Assembly (NCBI GenBank): GCA_964529795.1
Contig: CAZGXM010000068.1
Coordinates: 1 to 12,334, forward strand
Length of the DNA stretch: 12,334 nt
Direction of reading: 5' to 3'
DNA from: CAZGXM01 sp964529795
GTDB lineage: Bacteria > Bacillota > JADQBR01
Each line of letters begins with the position of its first letter. The first letter of the stretch is position 1. Of this stretch, positions 1-7,374 are shown one piece after another. Below the pieces are notes generated by a model. The model did no database searches. It was not told the origin of the DNA and saw nothing but the letters and a program-made list of their open reading frames with translations. The translations under genes were made by a program, and so were the position numbers.

Positions 1-1
1 A

Positions 2-139
2 AACGGTGCCAAAGAATATGCCATGTTTGCTGATGAAGTGCTGGAACGCTGCGGCGTTAATGGAAAGAGCTTCCGGGAGAGTGTTGACAAACCTCTTGTA
101 ATAGCAGTAAATCAGCGTTCCTATAATGAACCAAATTAA
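2..139 (+). CDS. 3' end of an unidentified protein (partial, 45 codons)
   Basis: An open frame enters from the left edge and stops at TAA 137-139. The visible C-terminus starts NGAKEYAMFADEVLERCG and ends in SYNEPN; it is soluble-looking, with a short amphipathic helix followed by a likely beta strand (KPLVIAVNQ). I do not recognise the family from this fragment. A hairpin terminator follows 16 bases after the stop, so it is the last gene of its transcript and is not co-transcribed with the downstream ATPase. The frame is supported by its amino acid composition and by the well-placed terminator. The other two forward frames were not better supported; one of them hits a stop near base 33. Confidence 0.6.
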   Translation, partial: NGAKEYAMFADEVLERCGVNGKSFRESVDKPLVIAVNQRSYNEPN

Positions 140-155
140 TTTACCTGGTAACCAT

Positions 156-192
156 AACACCCATTCCTGTGAAGGAGTGGGTTGTTTTCTGT
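156..192 (+). terminator. Rho-independent terminator after the partial gene
   Basis: The arm AACACCCATTCC (156-167) pairs with the arm GGAGTGGGTTGTT (174-186), with one bulged T and one G-T pair, across a six-base loop. A run of T residues (185-188, then CTGTT) follows. The stem plus T-run after a stop codon is the classical intrinsic terminator layout and separates the first partial gene from the ATPase gene. Confidence 0.75.
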
Positions 193-208
193 TAGGCACA
201 TTCCGTAA

Positions 209-278
209 TCCCCCTGTCATTTTTTTGCCAAGCCTCGAATATCAATGATTAAAGATCAGGCTTGACGGGGGAGGGGGA
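209..278 (+). promoter_or_regulatory. Leader inverted repeats able to cover the ATPase ribosome binding site
   Basis: CAAGCCT (229-235) is perfectly complementary to AGGCTTG (258-264). Outside it, TCCCCC (209-214) can pair with GGGGGA (273-278), which is the G-rich Shine-Dalgarno region of the following ATPase gene. A folded leader could therefore mask translation initiation. I see no recognisable known riboswitch core; the yybP-ykoY element, known upstream of some P-type ATPases, was considered. The pairing is seen in the sequence; any control role is inference. Confidence 0.35.
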
Positions 279-282
279 ATAT

Positions 283-3006
283 ATGGGAGATAATTGGTAC
301 AATCTTGGTGCAACAGAATGCATGAAAAGGTTGCAGACATCAGCCAATGGTTTAACAGGTAAGGAAGCGAAAAAACGCCGGGCACAGTACGGGCCCAACA
401 GGATAAAAGAACAGAAACCGAAGTCGCCCCTGGTTATGTTTTTCGGCCAGTTTACCGATTTTATGGTGCTGGTGCTGGTCGGGGCAACGGTCATTTCCGT
501 AATGCTGGGTGAAATAGCCGATGCCGTCACCATTTTGGCAATAATTATCCTGAATGCGGTGCTGGGCTTTGTCCAGGAGTTTCGTGCGGAAAAATCTTTG
601 GACGCGCTGAAGAAGCTCACCGCCCCCGAGGCCCGGGTATTGCGGGACGGGCAGGAAAGGAAGGTGCCGGCAGCGGAACTGGTGCCCGGCGATATTATCC
701 ATTTGGATACCGGGGACCGTATTCCTGCGGACTGCCGCCTGCTGGAGGGCTTCAATTTGCAGGTGGAGGAATCCGCCCTGACCGGTGAATCCGTACCGGT
801 AAAAAAATCCATAGATGTTATAGGCGATTCCCGGGTGGCGCTGGGTGACCAGGAGAACATGCTGTTTATGGGCACCGTCATTACCCGGGGCAGGGGGAAG
901 GCCCTGGTGGTTGCCACGGGGATGGAGACGGAAATGGGCAGCATTGCCGGGATGATGCAGGAAGTGGGGGATAGTGAAACGCCGCTGCAGCGGCGCCTGG
1001 CAGGGCTGGGCCGCTGGCTGGTCTTCTTCTGTCTTCTAATCTGCGCCGTGGTGGTTGCCACCGGTATTCTCAGGGGTGAACCGGCATACCGCATGTTCCT
1101 GGCGGGGGTGAGCCTGGCGGTGGCGGCCATACCCGAGGGACTGCCGGCCATTGTTACTGTGGCCCTGGCCATCGGGGTACAGAAAATGATCCGCCGCAAC
1201 GCGGTGGTACGCCGGTTGCCGGCGGTGGAAACCCTTGGTTGTGCCACGGTGATATGTTCGGATAAGACCGGGACCCTCACGCAAAACCAGATGACGGTAC
1301 GCTGCCTGTGGCTGGGTGACGATTTGGAAGTCAGCGGTGAGGGTTATGAGCCCAAGGGAGATTTTTTCCTCCGGGGGAAAAAGATTAAACCCAAGGGCCA
1401 GCTGGAACTGGCTTTAAAAATAGCGGCCATGTGCAACAATGCCAAGCTGAATAAAAGCGGGGTTAAAATAGGCGGGTTGTTCCGGAAAAAGGAATCCACC
1501 TGGCAGATTACCGGTGACCCCACGGAGGGGGCTCTGCTGGTAATGGCCGCTAAAGGAGGAATTTGGCGGGAAAGTGTAGAAAGAAAGGAAAAAAGAATTT
1601 ATGAGGTACCCTTTGATTCAGACAGGAAACGCATGACTGTTGTTGTGGAGGATAGTAGGGGTCGTAAGATTGCTTACACCAAAGGGGCACCGGATGTTAC
1701 TCTAAAGCGGTGCAGCCACTATTTGGACGATGGGGAGGTTAAACCGCTGACGTCGGCGATGCGCTCCCGCATCAGCGACCAAAACGCGCTGCTGGCGGGG
1801 CAGGCCCTCAGGGTACTGGCCCTGGCTTACCGCCCGGTGACGGAACTCGAGGAGGAAAGCCTGGAGAGAGACTTGATATTTGTAGGGCTGGCAGGTATGA
1901 TTGACCCGCCCAGGCCGGCGGCTGTGAAAGCAATCGATACCTGCAAGCAGGCCGGGATTATGCCGGTGATGATCACCGGTGACCACCAGGCCACCGCCCA
2001 GGCCATTGCCCGGGAAATGGGGCTTTTAACCGGGGATAAAAAGGTGCTCACCGGTAACCAGCTGGACCTGCTATCCGATGAAGACCTGGCCCGGGAAGTG
2101 GAACAGGTGGCGGTCTATGCCCGGGTTTCGCCCCAGCATAAACTGCGGATAGTGCGGGCATTAAAGGCCAATGGCCATGTGGTGGCCATGACCGGCGACG
2201 GTGTCAATGACGCTCCGGCGGTCAAGGAAGCGGATATCGGCGTAGCCATGGGCAGTACCGGTACCGATGTCACCCGGGAAGCTTCCGCCATGGTGCTCAC
2301 TGATGACAACTTTGCCACCATTGTGGCGGCTATCGAGGAAGGCCGGGCTATCTATGAGAATATCCGCAAGTTTATCCGGTACCTGTTATCCTGTAACGTG
2401 GGCGAGGTGCTGACCATGTTTCTGGCGGCGCTGGCGGGGCTGCCGCTGCCGCTGCTGCCAATTCAGATACTCTGGGTCAACCTGGTGACGGACGGTCTGC
2501 CGGCCATGGCGCTGGGAGTGGACAATGCTAATAAGGATATCATGCTGAGACCGCCCCGGCACCCCAAGGAGAGTGTCTTTTCCCGGGGATTGGCAGCAAA
2601 GATTATTTCCCGGGGGTTTCAGATAGGCCTGGGTACACTGCTGGTTTTTTCCCTGGGAGTATGGCTGGGTGACGGCCGGTTGACAACTGCCAGAACCATG
2701 GCCTTTGCCACCCTGGTATTTTCCCAGCTGTTTCATGTCTTTGACTGCAAATCCGAGCGTTACTCACTGTTTCAGGTGGGCATCTTCTCCAATCCCTTTT
2801 TGGTAATTGCGGTGGCGTGCTCGGTGACAATGCAGTTAAGCGTGATTTACCTGCCGTTTTTCCAGCCGATTTTTAAAACCGTACCCTTGAATGCCTTTCA
2901 CTGGCTTATCGTATTGATAGCTGCCGGGTGGCGTACCTTTGCCCTGGCGGTATATCATTACGCTTGGCGCCCGCTGGCCAGGAGGTTGGTATTCTTAAAG
3001 GCATAA
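283..3006 (+). CDS. Ca2+-transporting P-type ATPase (PIIA, SERCA/PMR1-like)
   Basis: A 907-residue integral membrane pump that uses ATP to export Ca2+ (possibly Mn2+) from the cytoplasm. All P-type landmarks are present in order: an N-terminal cation-ATPase domain, the actuator motif TGES (167-170), M4 IPEGLP with E285, the phosphorylation site DKTGTLT with D327, TGD (565-567), and the hinge TGDGVND (637-643). Calcium ligands match SERCA: N705 and E708 in M5 (NVGEVL), and N733, T736 and D737 in M6 (LWVNLVTDG). The residue that aligns with SERCA E908 in M8 appears to be V812, so one of the two calcium sites may be incomplete. About ten membrane segments are expected. I chose ATG 283 because a very strong G-rich ribosome binding site (267-277) precedes it; an upstream TTG at 262 would lie before that site. 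A 55-base gap separates it from dapF, and no terminator is seen between them. Substrate by family resemblance only. Confidence 0.93.
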   Translation: MGDNWYNLGATECMKRLQTSANGLTGKEAKKRRAQYGPNRIKEQKPKSPLVMFFGQFTDFMVLVLVGATVISVMLGEIADAVTILAIIILNAVLGFVQEFRAEKSLDALKKLTAPEARVLRDGQERKVPAAELVPGDIIHLDTGDRIPADCRLLEGFNLQVEESALTGESVPVKKSIDVIGDSRVALGDQENMLFMGTVITRGRGKALVVATGMETEMGSIAGMMQEVGDSETPLQRRLAGLGRWLVFFCLLICAVVVATGILRGEPAYRMFLAGVSLAVAAIPEGLPAIVTVALAIGVQKMIRRNAVVRRLPAVETLGCATVICSDKTGTLTQNQMTVRCLWLGDDLEVSGEGYEPKGDFFLRGKKIKPKGQLELALKIAAMCNNAKLNKSGVKIGGLFRKKESTWQITGDPTEGALLVMAAKGGIWRESVERKEKRIYEVPFDSDRKRMTVVVEDSRGRKIAYTKGAPDVTLKRCSHYLDDGEVKPLTSAMRSRISDQNALLAGQALRVLALAYRPVTELEEESLERDLIFVGLAGMIDPPRPAAVKAIDTCKQAGIMPVMITGDHQATAQAIAREMGLLTGDKKVLTGNQLDLLSDEDLAREVEQVAVYARVSPQHKLRIVRALKANGHVVAMTGDGVNDAPAVKEADIGVAMGSTGTDVTREASAMVLTDDNFATIVAAIEEGRAIYENIRKFIRYLLSCNVGEVLTMFLAALAGLPLPLLPIQILWVNLVTDGLPAMALGVDNANKDIMLRPPRHPKESVFSRGLAAKIISRGFQIGLGTLLVFSLGVWLGDGRLTTARTMAFATLVFSQLFHVFDCKSERYSLFQVGIFSNPFLVIAVACSVTMQLSVIYLPFFQPIFKTVPLNAFHWLIVLIAAGWRTFALAVYHYAWRPLARRLVFLKA

Positions 3007-3061
3007 AAACAATGGTCGCGGTAATAATGACTGTGACAGGACTTTTCCGGGAGGTGAGAGT

Positions 3062-3913
3062 ATGGACTTTATCAAAATGCACGGTTTGGGAAATGATTTC
3101 ATTATGGTTTTGGATATGGAAGAACACGTACCTGCGGGCCGGCTGCCGGAACTGGCGGTGAAACTTTGTGACCGCAAGTTCGGTATCGGTGCCGACGGTT
3201 TGGTACTGATGCTGCCATCCGGACAACGGGAAGCCGATGTACGCATGCGTATCTTCAATCCCGACGGCTCTGAACCGGAGATGTGCGGCAATGCCATTCG
3301 CTGTTTTGCGAAGCTTGCCTGGCAAGAGGGGATAGTAGGCAAGGAAAGTATCGCTGTGGAGACCCTGGCGGGTATCATTAGGCCCCAGCTGATATTAAAA
3401 GGAGACGAAATTGAGGCGGTACGGGTGGATATGGGGGAACCCCGGTTGAAGCGGGAGGAAATCCCCATGTCCGGCTCCGGGACAGGTCCGGTGGTGGGCG
3501 AAGCCATAAAGCTTGACAGCGGTGAGAGTTTTCACTTTACCGCCGTGTCCATGGGCAACCCCCACTGCGTCATTATCGTTGATGACGTGGATAAAGTACC
3601 CTTGGGAGAATGGGGCCCGGCCCTGGAAAAACACCTGTTGTTCCCCCGGAAGACCAATGTGGAGTTTGTAGAGGTTTTAAACGATGAGCATGTGAAGATG
3701 CGGGTGTGGGAACGGGGGGCAGGGGAAACCCTGGCCTGCGGTACCGGTGCTTGTGCCACTGGTGTGGCTGCGGTACTGAATAAAAAGACAGGCCGGAAGG
3801 TAACTGTATCTTTGGCCGGCGGTGATTTGGTCATCGAATGGTCTGAGGAAAATAATCATGTTTACATGACCGGACCGGCAACCAAGGTATTTACCGGTCG
3901 GGTAGAAATGTAA
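3062..3913 (+). CDS. dapF: Diaminopimelate epimerase
   Basis: Cytosolic, cofactor-independent racemase of 283 residues. It converts LL-diaminopimelate to meso-diaminopimelate, the precursor of lysine and of the peptidoglycan cross-link. Both catalytic cysteines are visible: C75 in the EMCGNAIRC motif and C226 in the ACGTGACAT motif. The N-terminal substrate loop HGLGNDF (N11) and the MGNPH motif in the second half are also present. Length is normal for the family (about 275-285). The start ATG follows GGGAGGTGAG at good spacing. The dapL gene begins 20 bases after the stop, so enzyme and substrate supplier are co-transcribed. Nothing is missing or unusual in the protein. Confidence 0.96.
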   Translation: MDFIKMHGLGNDFIMVLDMEEHVPAGRLPELAVKLCDRKFGIGADGLVLMLPSGQREADVRMRIFNPDGSEPEMCGNAIRCFAKLAWQEGIVGKESIAVETLAGIIRPQLILKGDEIEAVRVDMGEPRLKREEIPMSGSGTGPVVGEAIKLDSGESFHFTAVSMGNPHCVIIVDDVDKVPLGEWGPALEKHLLFPRKTNVEFVEVLNDEHVKMRVWERGAGETLACGTGACATGVAAVLNKKTGRKVTVSLAGGDLVIEWSEENNHVYMTGPATKVFTGRVEM

Positions 3914-3933
3914 AGGAGGCGATTTAAGTCAAC

Positions 3934-5106
3934 ATGAAAGAAGCGAAAAGATTGCAGAAACTGCCACCGTATTTGTTTGCCAGGATTGAAAGAAAAATTG
4001 AAGAAAAGAAAGAGCAGGGGGTAGATATCATCAGCCTGGGTATTGGCGACCCGGATCGCCCCACCCCGGAACACATCATTGACAAGCTGGTGGAACAGGC
4101 CCACAACCCGGAAAACCACCGCTACCCGAGTTCTGTGGGGATGCTGGAGTATCGCAAGGCGGTGGCCCGGTGGTATAAAAATCGCTTTAATGTGGATCTG
4201 GACCCCAAAAAAGAAATTGTCACGTTAATCGGTTCCAAAGAAGGTATCGGGCATATTTCTTTTTGTTACGTCGATCCCGGGGATGTAAACCTGGTGCCAG
4301 ACCCCGGCTATCCGGTTTACGGTATCGGCACATTGCTGGCCGGCGGTGAACCTTTTTACATGCCGCTGAAAGAGGAAAACGGCTTTCTGCCGGACCTTGA
4401 TGCGGTCCCCGGGGATGTTGCTGACAAGGCGAAAATTCTTTTCATTAATTATCCCAACAACCCCACCGGAGCCCTGGCGGACCTGGAATTTTTCAACAAG
4501 GTGGTTGCTTTTGCCAAGAAACATGATTTAATCGTCTGCCATGATGCTCCATACAGTGAAATAGCTTTTGATGGCTATGAGCCGCCCAGTTTCTTGCAGG
4601 CGGGCGGTGCCAAAGATGTGGGGATTGAGTTCAACTCGCTTTCCAAACCCTATAACATGACCGGCTGGCGTATTGGCTGGGCTGCGGGCAATAAAGAAGT
4701 GGTGGAAGCCCTGGGCAGAATCAAGTCAAATTTGGACTCCGGCGCTTTCCAGGCAATCCAGTATGCCGCCATCGCGGCTTTGACCGGCTCTCAAGAACCG
4801 GTGAAGGAAATGCAACGAGTCTATCAGGAACGCCGGGATGTAGTCATTGACGGCCTGAATAAGATGGGCTGGCAGATGGAAAGACCCAAGGCAACCTTTT
4901 ACGTCTGGGCGCCGGTACCCAAGGGCTACAGCTCCAGCGAGTTTGCCGAACTGGTACTGGAAAAGGCCGGTGTCATCATCACCCCGGGTATCGGCTATGG
5001 CGAAAACGGCGAAGGGTATTTCCGCATTGCCTTGACGGTGGAAAAGGAACGCATTGAAGAAGCGTTAAAACGAATGCAGGACGCCATCGGCAAGGTGGAA
5101 TTTTAA
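3934..5106 (+). CDS. dapL: LL-diaminopimelate aminotransferase
   Basis: PLP-dependent fold-type I aminotransferase of 390 residues, cytosolic. It makes LL-diaminopimelate from tetrahydrodipicolinate with glutamate as amino donor, bypassing the succinylase/acetylase steps (DapD, DapC, DapE). The Schiff-base lysine is K238 in SLSKPYNMTGWRIGW. Also visible are the PNNPTG motif (174-179), D204 and Y207 in HDAPYSE, which contact PLP, and the carboxylate-binding arginine in YFRIAL near the C-terminus. The N-terminal pattern SLGIGDPDRPTPEHI is typical of DapL. The start ATG follows AAAGGAGGCG. The assignment over generic aspartate aminotransferases rests on overall similarity and on the adjacent dapF, whose substrate it produces. 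A hairpin terminator follows. Confidence 0.9.
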   Translation: MKEAKRLQKLPPYLFARIERKIEEKKEQGVDIISLGIGDPDRPTPEHIIDKLVEQAHNPENHRYPSSVGMLEYRKAVARWYKNRFNVDLDPKKEIVTLIGSKEGIGHISFCYVDPGDVNLVPDPGYPVYGIGTLLAGGEPFYMPLKEENGFLPDLDAVPGDVADKAKILFINYPNNPTGALADLEFFNKVVAFAKKHDLIVCHDAPYSEIAFDGYEPPSFLQAGGAKDVGIEFNSLSKPYNMTGWRIGWAAGNKEVVEALGRIKSNLDSGAFQAIQYAAIAALTGSQEPVKEMQRVYQERRDVVIDGLNKMGWQMERPKATFYVWAPVPKGYSSSEFAELVLEKAGVIITPGIGYGENGEGYFRIALTVEKERIEEALKRMQDAIGKVEF

Positions 5107-5126
5107 GAGAAATTAGCGGAATAATG

Positions 5127-5166
5127 AAAGCAAGAGCACTTAATCCGGTGTATCTTGCTTTTTTCT
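5127..5166 (+). terminator. Rho-independent terminator after dapL
   Basis: AAAGCAAGA (5127-5135) pairs perfectly with TCTTGCTTT (5153-5161). An inner CAC/GTG pairing extends the stem, and the T-run TTTTTT-CTCT follows directly. It lies 20 bases after the dapL stop, so it ends the ATPase-dapF-dapL block. Confidence 0.8.
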
Positions 5167-5187
5167 CTATCTTTCTTAAAATTCAGG

Positions 5188-5216
5188 AGGAATTTACCTG
5201 AATAGGTAGAAGTTAT
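5188..5216 (+). promoter_or_regulatory. Putative AGG-N14-GAAG element upstream of yicC
   Basis: AGGAATT (5188-5194), a 14-base spacer and GAAGTTA (5209-5215) follow the dapL terminator. The spacer contains a small dyad, ACCT-GAAT-AGGT (5196-5207). The layout loosely resembles a sigma-H promoter (AGGA... and GAAT), and a related arrangement occurs before the ABC gene at 11320. Function is inferred only from this recurrence. Confidence 0.3.
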
Positions 5217-5235
5217 GTTTGTTGCTGAAGCTGTT

Positions 5236-5241
5236 TATAAT
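5236..5241 (+). promoter_or_regulatory. Candidate -10 hexamer for the yicC operon
   Basis: A perfect TATAAT lies 52 bases before the yicC start in an AT-rich gap. No convincing -35 hexamer exists at 16-18 bases; the best candidate is TTATGT at 5213-5218. It is the most likely sigma-A promoter position for the operon, but only half of it is well matched. Confidence 0.4.
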
Positions 5242-5292
5242 AGATGGAAATGGCGGTTCTTGGTATTTTAAGATGTCACTGGAGGAATATAC

Positions 5293-6168
5293 ATGGTAAG
5301 AAGCATGACAGGTTACGGGCAAGGAAAAGGCACCAGTGCCGGAAAAGCGGTTGCCGTGGAAATGAAGTCGGTGAACCATCGCTTTTTAGATATATCCGTG
5401 CGTTTGCCCAGGCAGTATTCCCTGCTGGAGGAGCGTGTTCGTGCTTATCTGAAAGACAGGCTGTTTCGAGGCAGGGTGGATATTTATGTAAAAGTGGCGA
5501 CTGTTGCCGAAGCGGAAAGACAGCTTACCGTTGATAAAGCCTTAGCCCAAGCCTACTACAAGTCATTGATGGAGTTAAGTCAATTGTTGGGAGTGGACGG
5601 TCGGGTTTCCGCCTACGAAATTGCGCAACTGCCGGATGTGATTTGCCTGGAAGAGGAAGATGACTGGGAAAAGATCTGGCCGGGTATGGAAGAGGCGTTG
5701 GAGCAGGCGTCGGCACAGCTATTGGCAATGCGGGCAAAAGAGGGTGAAAAGTTAAAGGAAGACTTGAATAATCGTAAAGCTGTCATTGCAAAACTGCTGG
5801 CAGAAGTGGAGCAGTGCGCAGATGTGGTTGTGGAGGAATACCGGGAAAGGTTAAATCAACGTATTTCGGAGTTGTTGAGTGAAATGCCGGTTGACGAGGA
5901 ACGTTTGGCTACGGAAGTTGCTATAATGGCAGAGAAGAGCAATATTAACGAAGAAATCGTGCGTTTAAAGAGTCACTTGGAACAGCTGGAACAAACCCTT
6001 GCCGCCACGAAACCGGTGGGCCGCAAGCTTGATTTTTTGGTACAGGAAATGCACCGGGAGATAAATACCATTGGCTCCAAAAATTATGACCTTGATTTAG
6101 GACGGCTGGTTGTGGAAATTAAAAGTGAAATAGAAAAGATTCGCGAACAGGTACAAAACATAGAATAG
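5293..6168 (+). CDS. yicC: YicC-family endoribonuclease
   Basis: A 291-residue protein of the YicC/YloC family. E. coli YicC and B. subtilis YloC members have been described as endoribonucleases that act in RNA turnover in the cytoplasm. The N-terminal domain opens with the family signature RSMTGYGQG and VNHRFLDISVRLP. The middle (about 150-235) is acidic and helical, probably coiled coil. The C-terminal DUF1732 domain carries FLVQEMHREINTIGSK and ends in a long charged helix. Length is normal. The ATG follows CTGGAGGAATATAC. It is the first gene of the yicC-remA-gmk-rpoZ-coaBC-metK series. Confidence 0.93.
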   Translation: MVRSMTGYGQGKGTSAGKAVAVEMKSVNHRFLDISVRLPRQYSLLEERVRAYLKDRLFRGRVDIYVKVATVAEAERQLTVDKALAQAYYKSLMELSQLLGVDGRVSAYEIAQLPDVICLEEEDDWEKIWPGMEEALEQASAQLLAMRAKEGEKLKEDLNNRKAVIAKLLAEVEQCADVVVEEYRERLNQRISELLSEMPVDEERLATEVAIMAEKSNINEEIVRLKSHLEQLEQTLAATKPVGRKLDFLVQEMHREINTIGSKNYDLDLGRLVVEIKSEIEKIREQVQNIE

Positions 6169-6177
6169 GGGGTGGTA

Positions 6178-6190
6178 AATTACCGTAATT
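6178..6190 (+). repeat. 13-base palindrome between yicC and remA
   Basis: AATTAC-C-GTAATT is a perfect dyad that begins 10 bases after the yicC stop. It is too short and has no T-run to act as a terminator, so an operator or chance are the alternatives. It lies 78 bases before the remA start, in the longest gap (99 bases) inside the operon. Confidence 0.3.
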
Positions 6191-6267
6191 GTTAAATTGA
6201 AATTCACACTGGTTTGTGGGATGGATACCCAATACATAATTTTTGTTTTGTGAGGAGGAATGAGATA

Positions 6268-6543
6268 ATGAGTATAAAACTTATCAATATTGGTTTCGGT
6301 AATATTGTTTCGGCTAACCGGATCGTGGCCATTGTCAGTCCCGAGTCAGCGCCTATCAAGAGAATTATCCAGGAAACCAGGGATAAGGGGATGCTGATAG
6401 ATGCCACTTATGGCCGGCGTACCCGGGCGGTGATCATTATGGACAGTGATCATATTATTCTCTCTGCGGTCCAGCCGGAAACGGTTGCGCACCGGTTATC
6501 GAATAAAGAGATAGCGGGGCAAGGGAAAGAAAAAGATGTTTAA
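6268..6543 (+). CDS. remA: RemA-family extracellular matrix/osmoprotection regulator
   Basis: A 91-residue DNA-binding protein nearly collinear with B. subtilis RemA (YlzA), which activates biofilm matrix operons and osmoprotectant genes. Family hallmarks run through the whole length: INIGFGNIVSANR, IVSPESAPIKR, DATYGRRTRAVIIMDSDH and ILSAVQPET. The start ATG at 6268 has GAGGAGG nine bases upstream. An in-frame ATG at 6214 would add 18 residues without homology and without a binding site, so it is rejected. gmk begins 17 bases after the stop. RemA persists in Firmicutes that lack the Bacillus matrix genes, so its target here is unknown. Confidence 0.94.
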   Translation: MSIKLINIGFGNIVSANRIVAIVSPESAPIKRIIQETRDKGMLIDATYGRRTRAVIIMDSDHIILSAVQPETVAHRLSNKEIAGQGKEKDV

Positions 6544-6560
6544 CTTGGGGGAGAGACAAT

Positions 6561-7163
6561 TTGCCAGAACAAGGATTACTGATTGTTATCTCGGGCCCTT
6601 CCGGTGCCGGAAAGGGGACCATCTGTACGGCTTTAATGGAAAGAGAACCCAATCTTCGCTATTCTGTTTCTGCTACCACCCGGCTGCCGCGTCAAGGAGA
6701 AGTTGATGGCAAGAATTACTTGTTTATGGATAAGGAAAAGTTTATTGTTTTACGGGAGCAGGGGGAGTTTTTGGAGTGGGCGGAGGTTTACGGAAACTTT
6801 TACGGTACCCCGAGAAAAAATGTTGAAGCAATGTTAAACAAGGGTTATGATGTTATCTTGGAAATAGACATTCAAGGGGCCTTACAGGTGAAAGAAAAAT
6901 TTCCTCAGGGGGTATTCATTTTTATTTTGCCACCTTCTTTGGAAGAACTGGAAACCAGAATTACCAAAAGAGGAACCGATACCAAAGATGTGATTGCCAG
7001 GCGTATGAGCGCTGCGGTCAAAGAACTGGCGTATGTCAGTGAATATGATTATGTGGTGGTCAATGACCAGGTTGATGCCGCCGTGCAGCGCGTCAGAGCA
7101 ATTATTACCGCTGAAAAATGCCGGCTGCAACGAAAGAAAATCAATATCGATTTGACGAGGTGA
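6561..7163 (+). CDS. gmk: Guanylate kinase
   Basis: Cytosolic enzyme of 200 residues that phosphorylates GMP to GDP with ATP. The P-loop GPSGAGKGT spans 12-20, with catalytic K18. The GMP-binding region follows with S37, R41 and R44 in SATTRLPRQGEVDGKNYLF, E72 in EFLEWAEVYGN, and the motif GNFYGTP (78-84). The EIDIQGALQVK segment has D103, and the arginine-rich lid RITKRGTDTKDVIARRM follows. The start is TTG at 6561, preceded by GGGGGAGAG; no ATG is available before the P-loop, so this non-standard start is required. It lies between remA and rpoZ, as in B. subtilis. Confidence 0.96.
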   Translation: MPEQGLLIVISGPSGAGKGTICTALMEREPNLRYSVSATTRLPRQGEVDGKNYLFMDKEKFIVLREQGEFLEWAEVYGNFYGTPRKNVEAMLNKGYDVILEIDIQGALQVKEKFPQGVFIFILPPSLEELETRITKRGTDTKDVIARRMSAAVKELAYVSEYDYVVVNDQVDAAVQRVRAIITAEKCRLQRKKINIDLTR

Positions 7164-7170
7164 TGGGATT

Positions 7171-7374
7171 ATGAATCAACCGCCAATGGATGAACTGCTA
7201 AGACAAATTGGCAGCAAGTATGCTCTGGTGGTAGTGGCTGCAAAAAGAGCAAGAATGTTAACGGAAGAAAATTTATTGGAGCAGGAGAAGTTGATTAAGC
7301 CCGTGACCTGCGCTCTCCATGAGATTGGTGAAGGGAAAATTACATATGCGCGTACAAAAGACGGTATCAAGTAA
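7171..7374 (+). CDS. rpoZ: DNA-directed RNA polymerase omega subunit
   Basis: A 67-residue omega subunit that stabilises the beta-prime subunit of RNA polymerase. The N-terminal region PPMDELLRQIGSKYALVVVAAKRAR matches the conserved helix of the family, including the AxxRAR-type motif. The following KPVTCALHEIGEGKI segment corresponds to the usual KPV-x-AL-E-I pattern. It starts 7 bases after the gmk stop and has the short length typical of Gram-positive omega proteins. Its last 29 bases overlap the chosen coaBC start. Confidence 0.93.
   Translation: MNQPPMDELLRQIGSKYALVVVAAKRARMLTEENLLEQEKLIKPVTCALHEIGEGKITYARTKDGIK

Noticed and set aside
249..1280. 343-codon open frame on the minus strand opposite the ATPase gene
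   Set aside because: It is antisense to strongly conserved P-type ATPase sequence, is rich in Arg/Ser/Pro/Thr as shadow frames of GC-rich genes are, and has no recognisable domain or good start context.
2928..3161. 77-codon forward frame across the ATPase-dapF junction
   Set aside because: It overlaps the ends of two well supported genes in another frame and has no ribosome binding site or family resemblance.
5214..5270. 18-codon frame (starting MFVAEAVYNRW) before yicC
   Set aside because: There is no proper Shine-Dalgarno sequence, the frame overlaps the likely promoter TATAAT, and such short frames are expected by chance.
6214..6267. N-terminal extension of RemA from ATG 6214
   Set aside because: The added residues are unlike RemA, there is no binding site before 6214, and a strong one stands before 6268.
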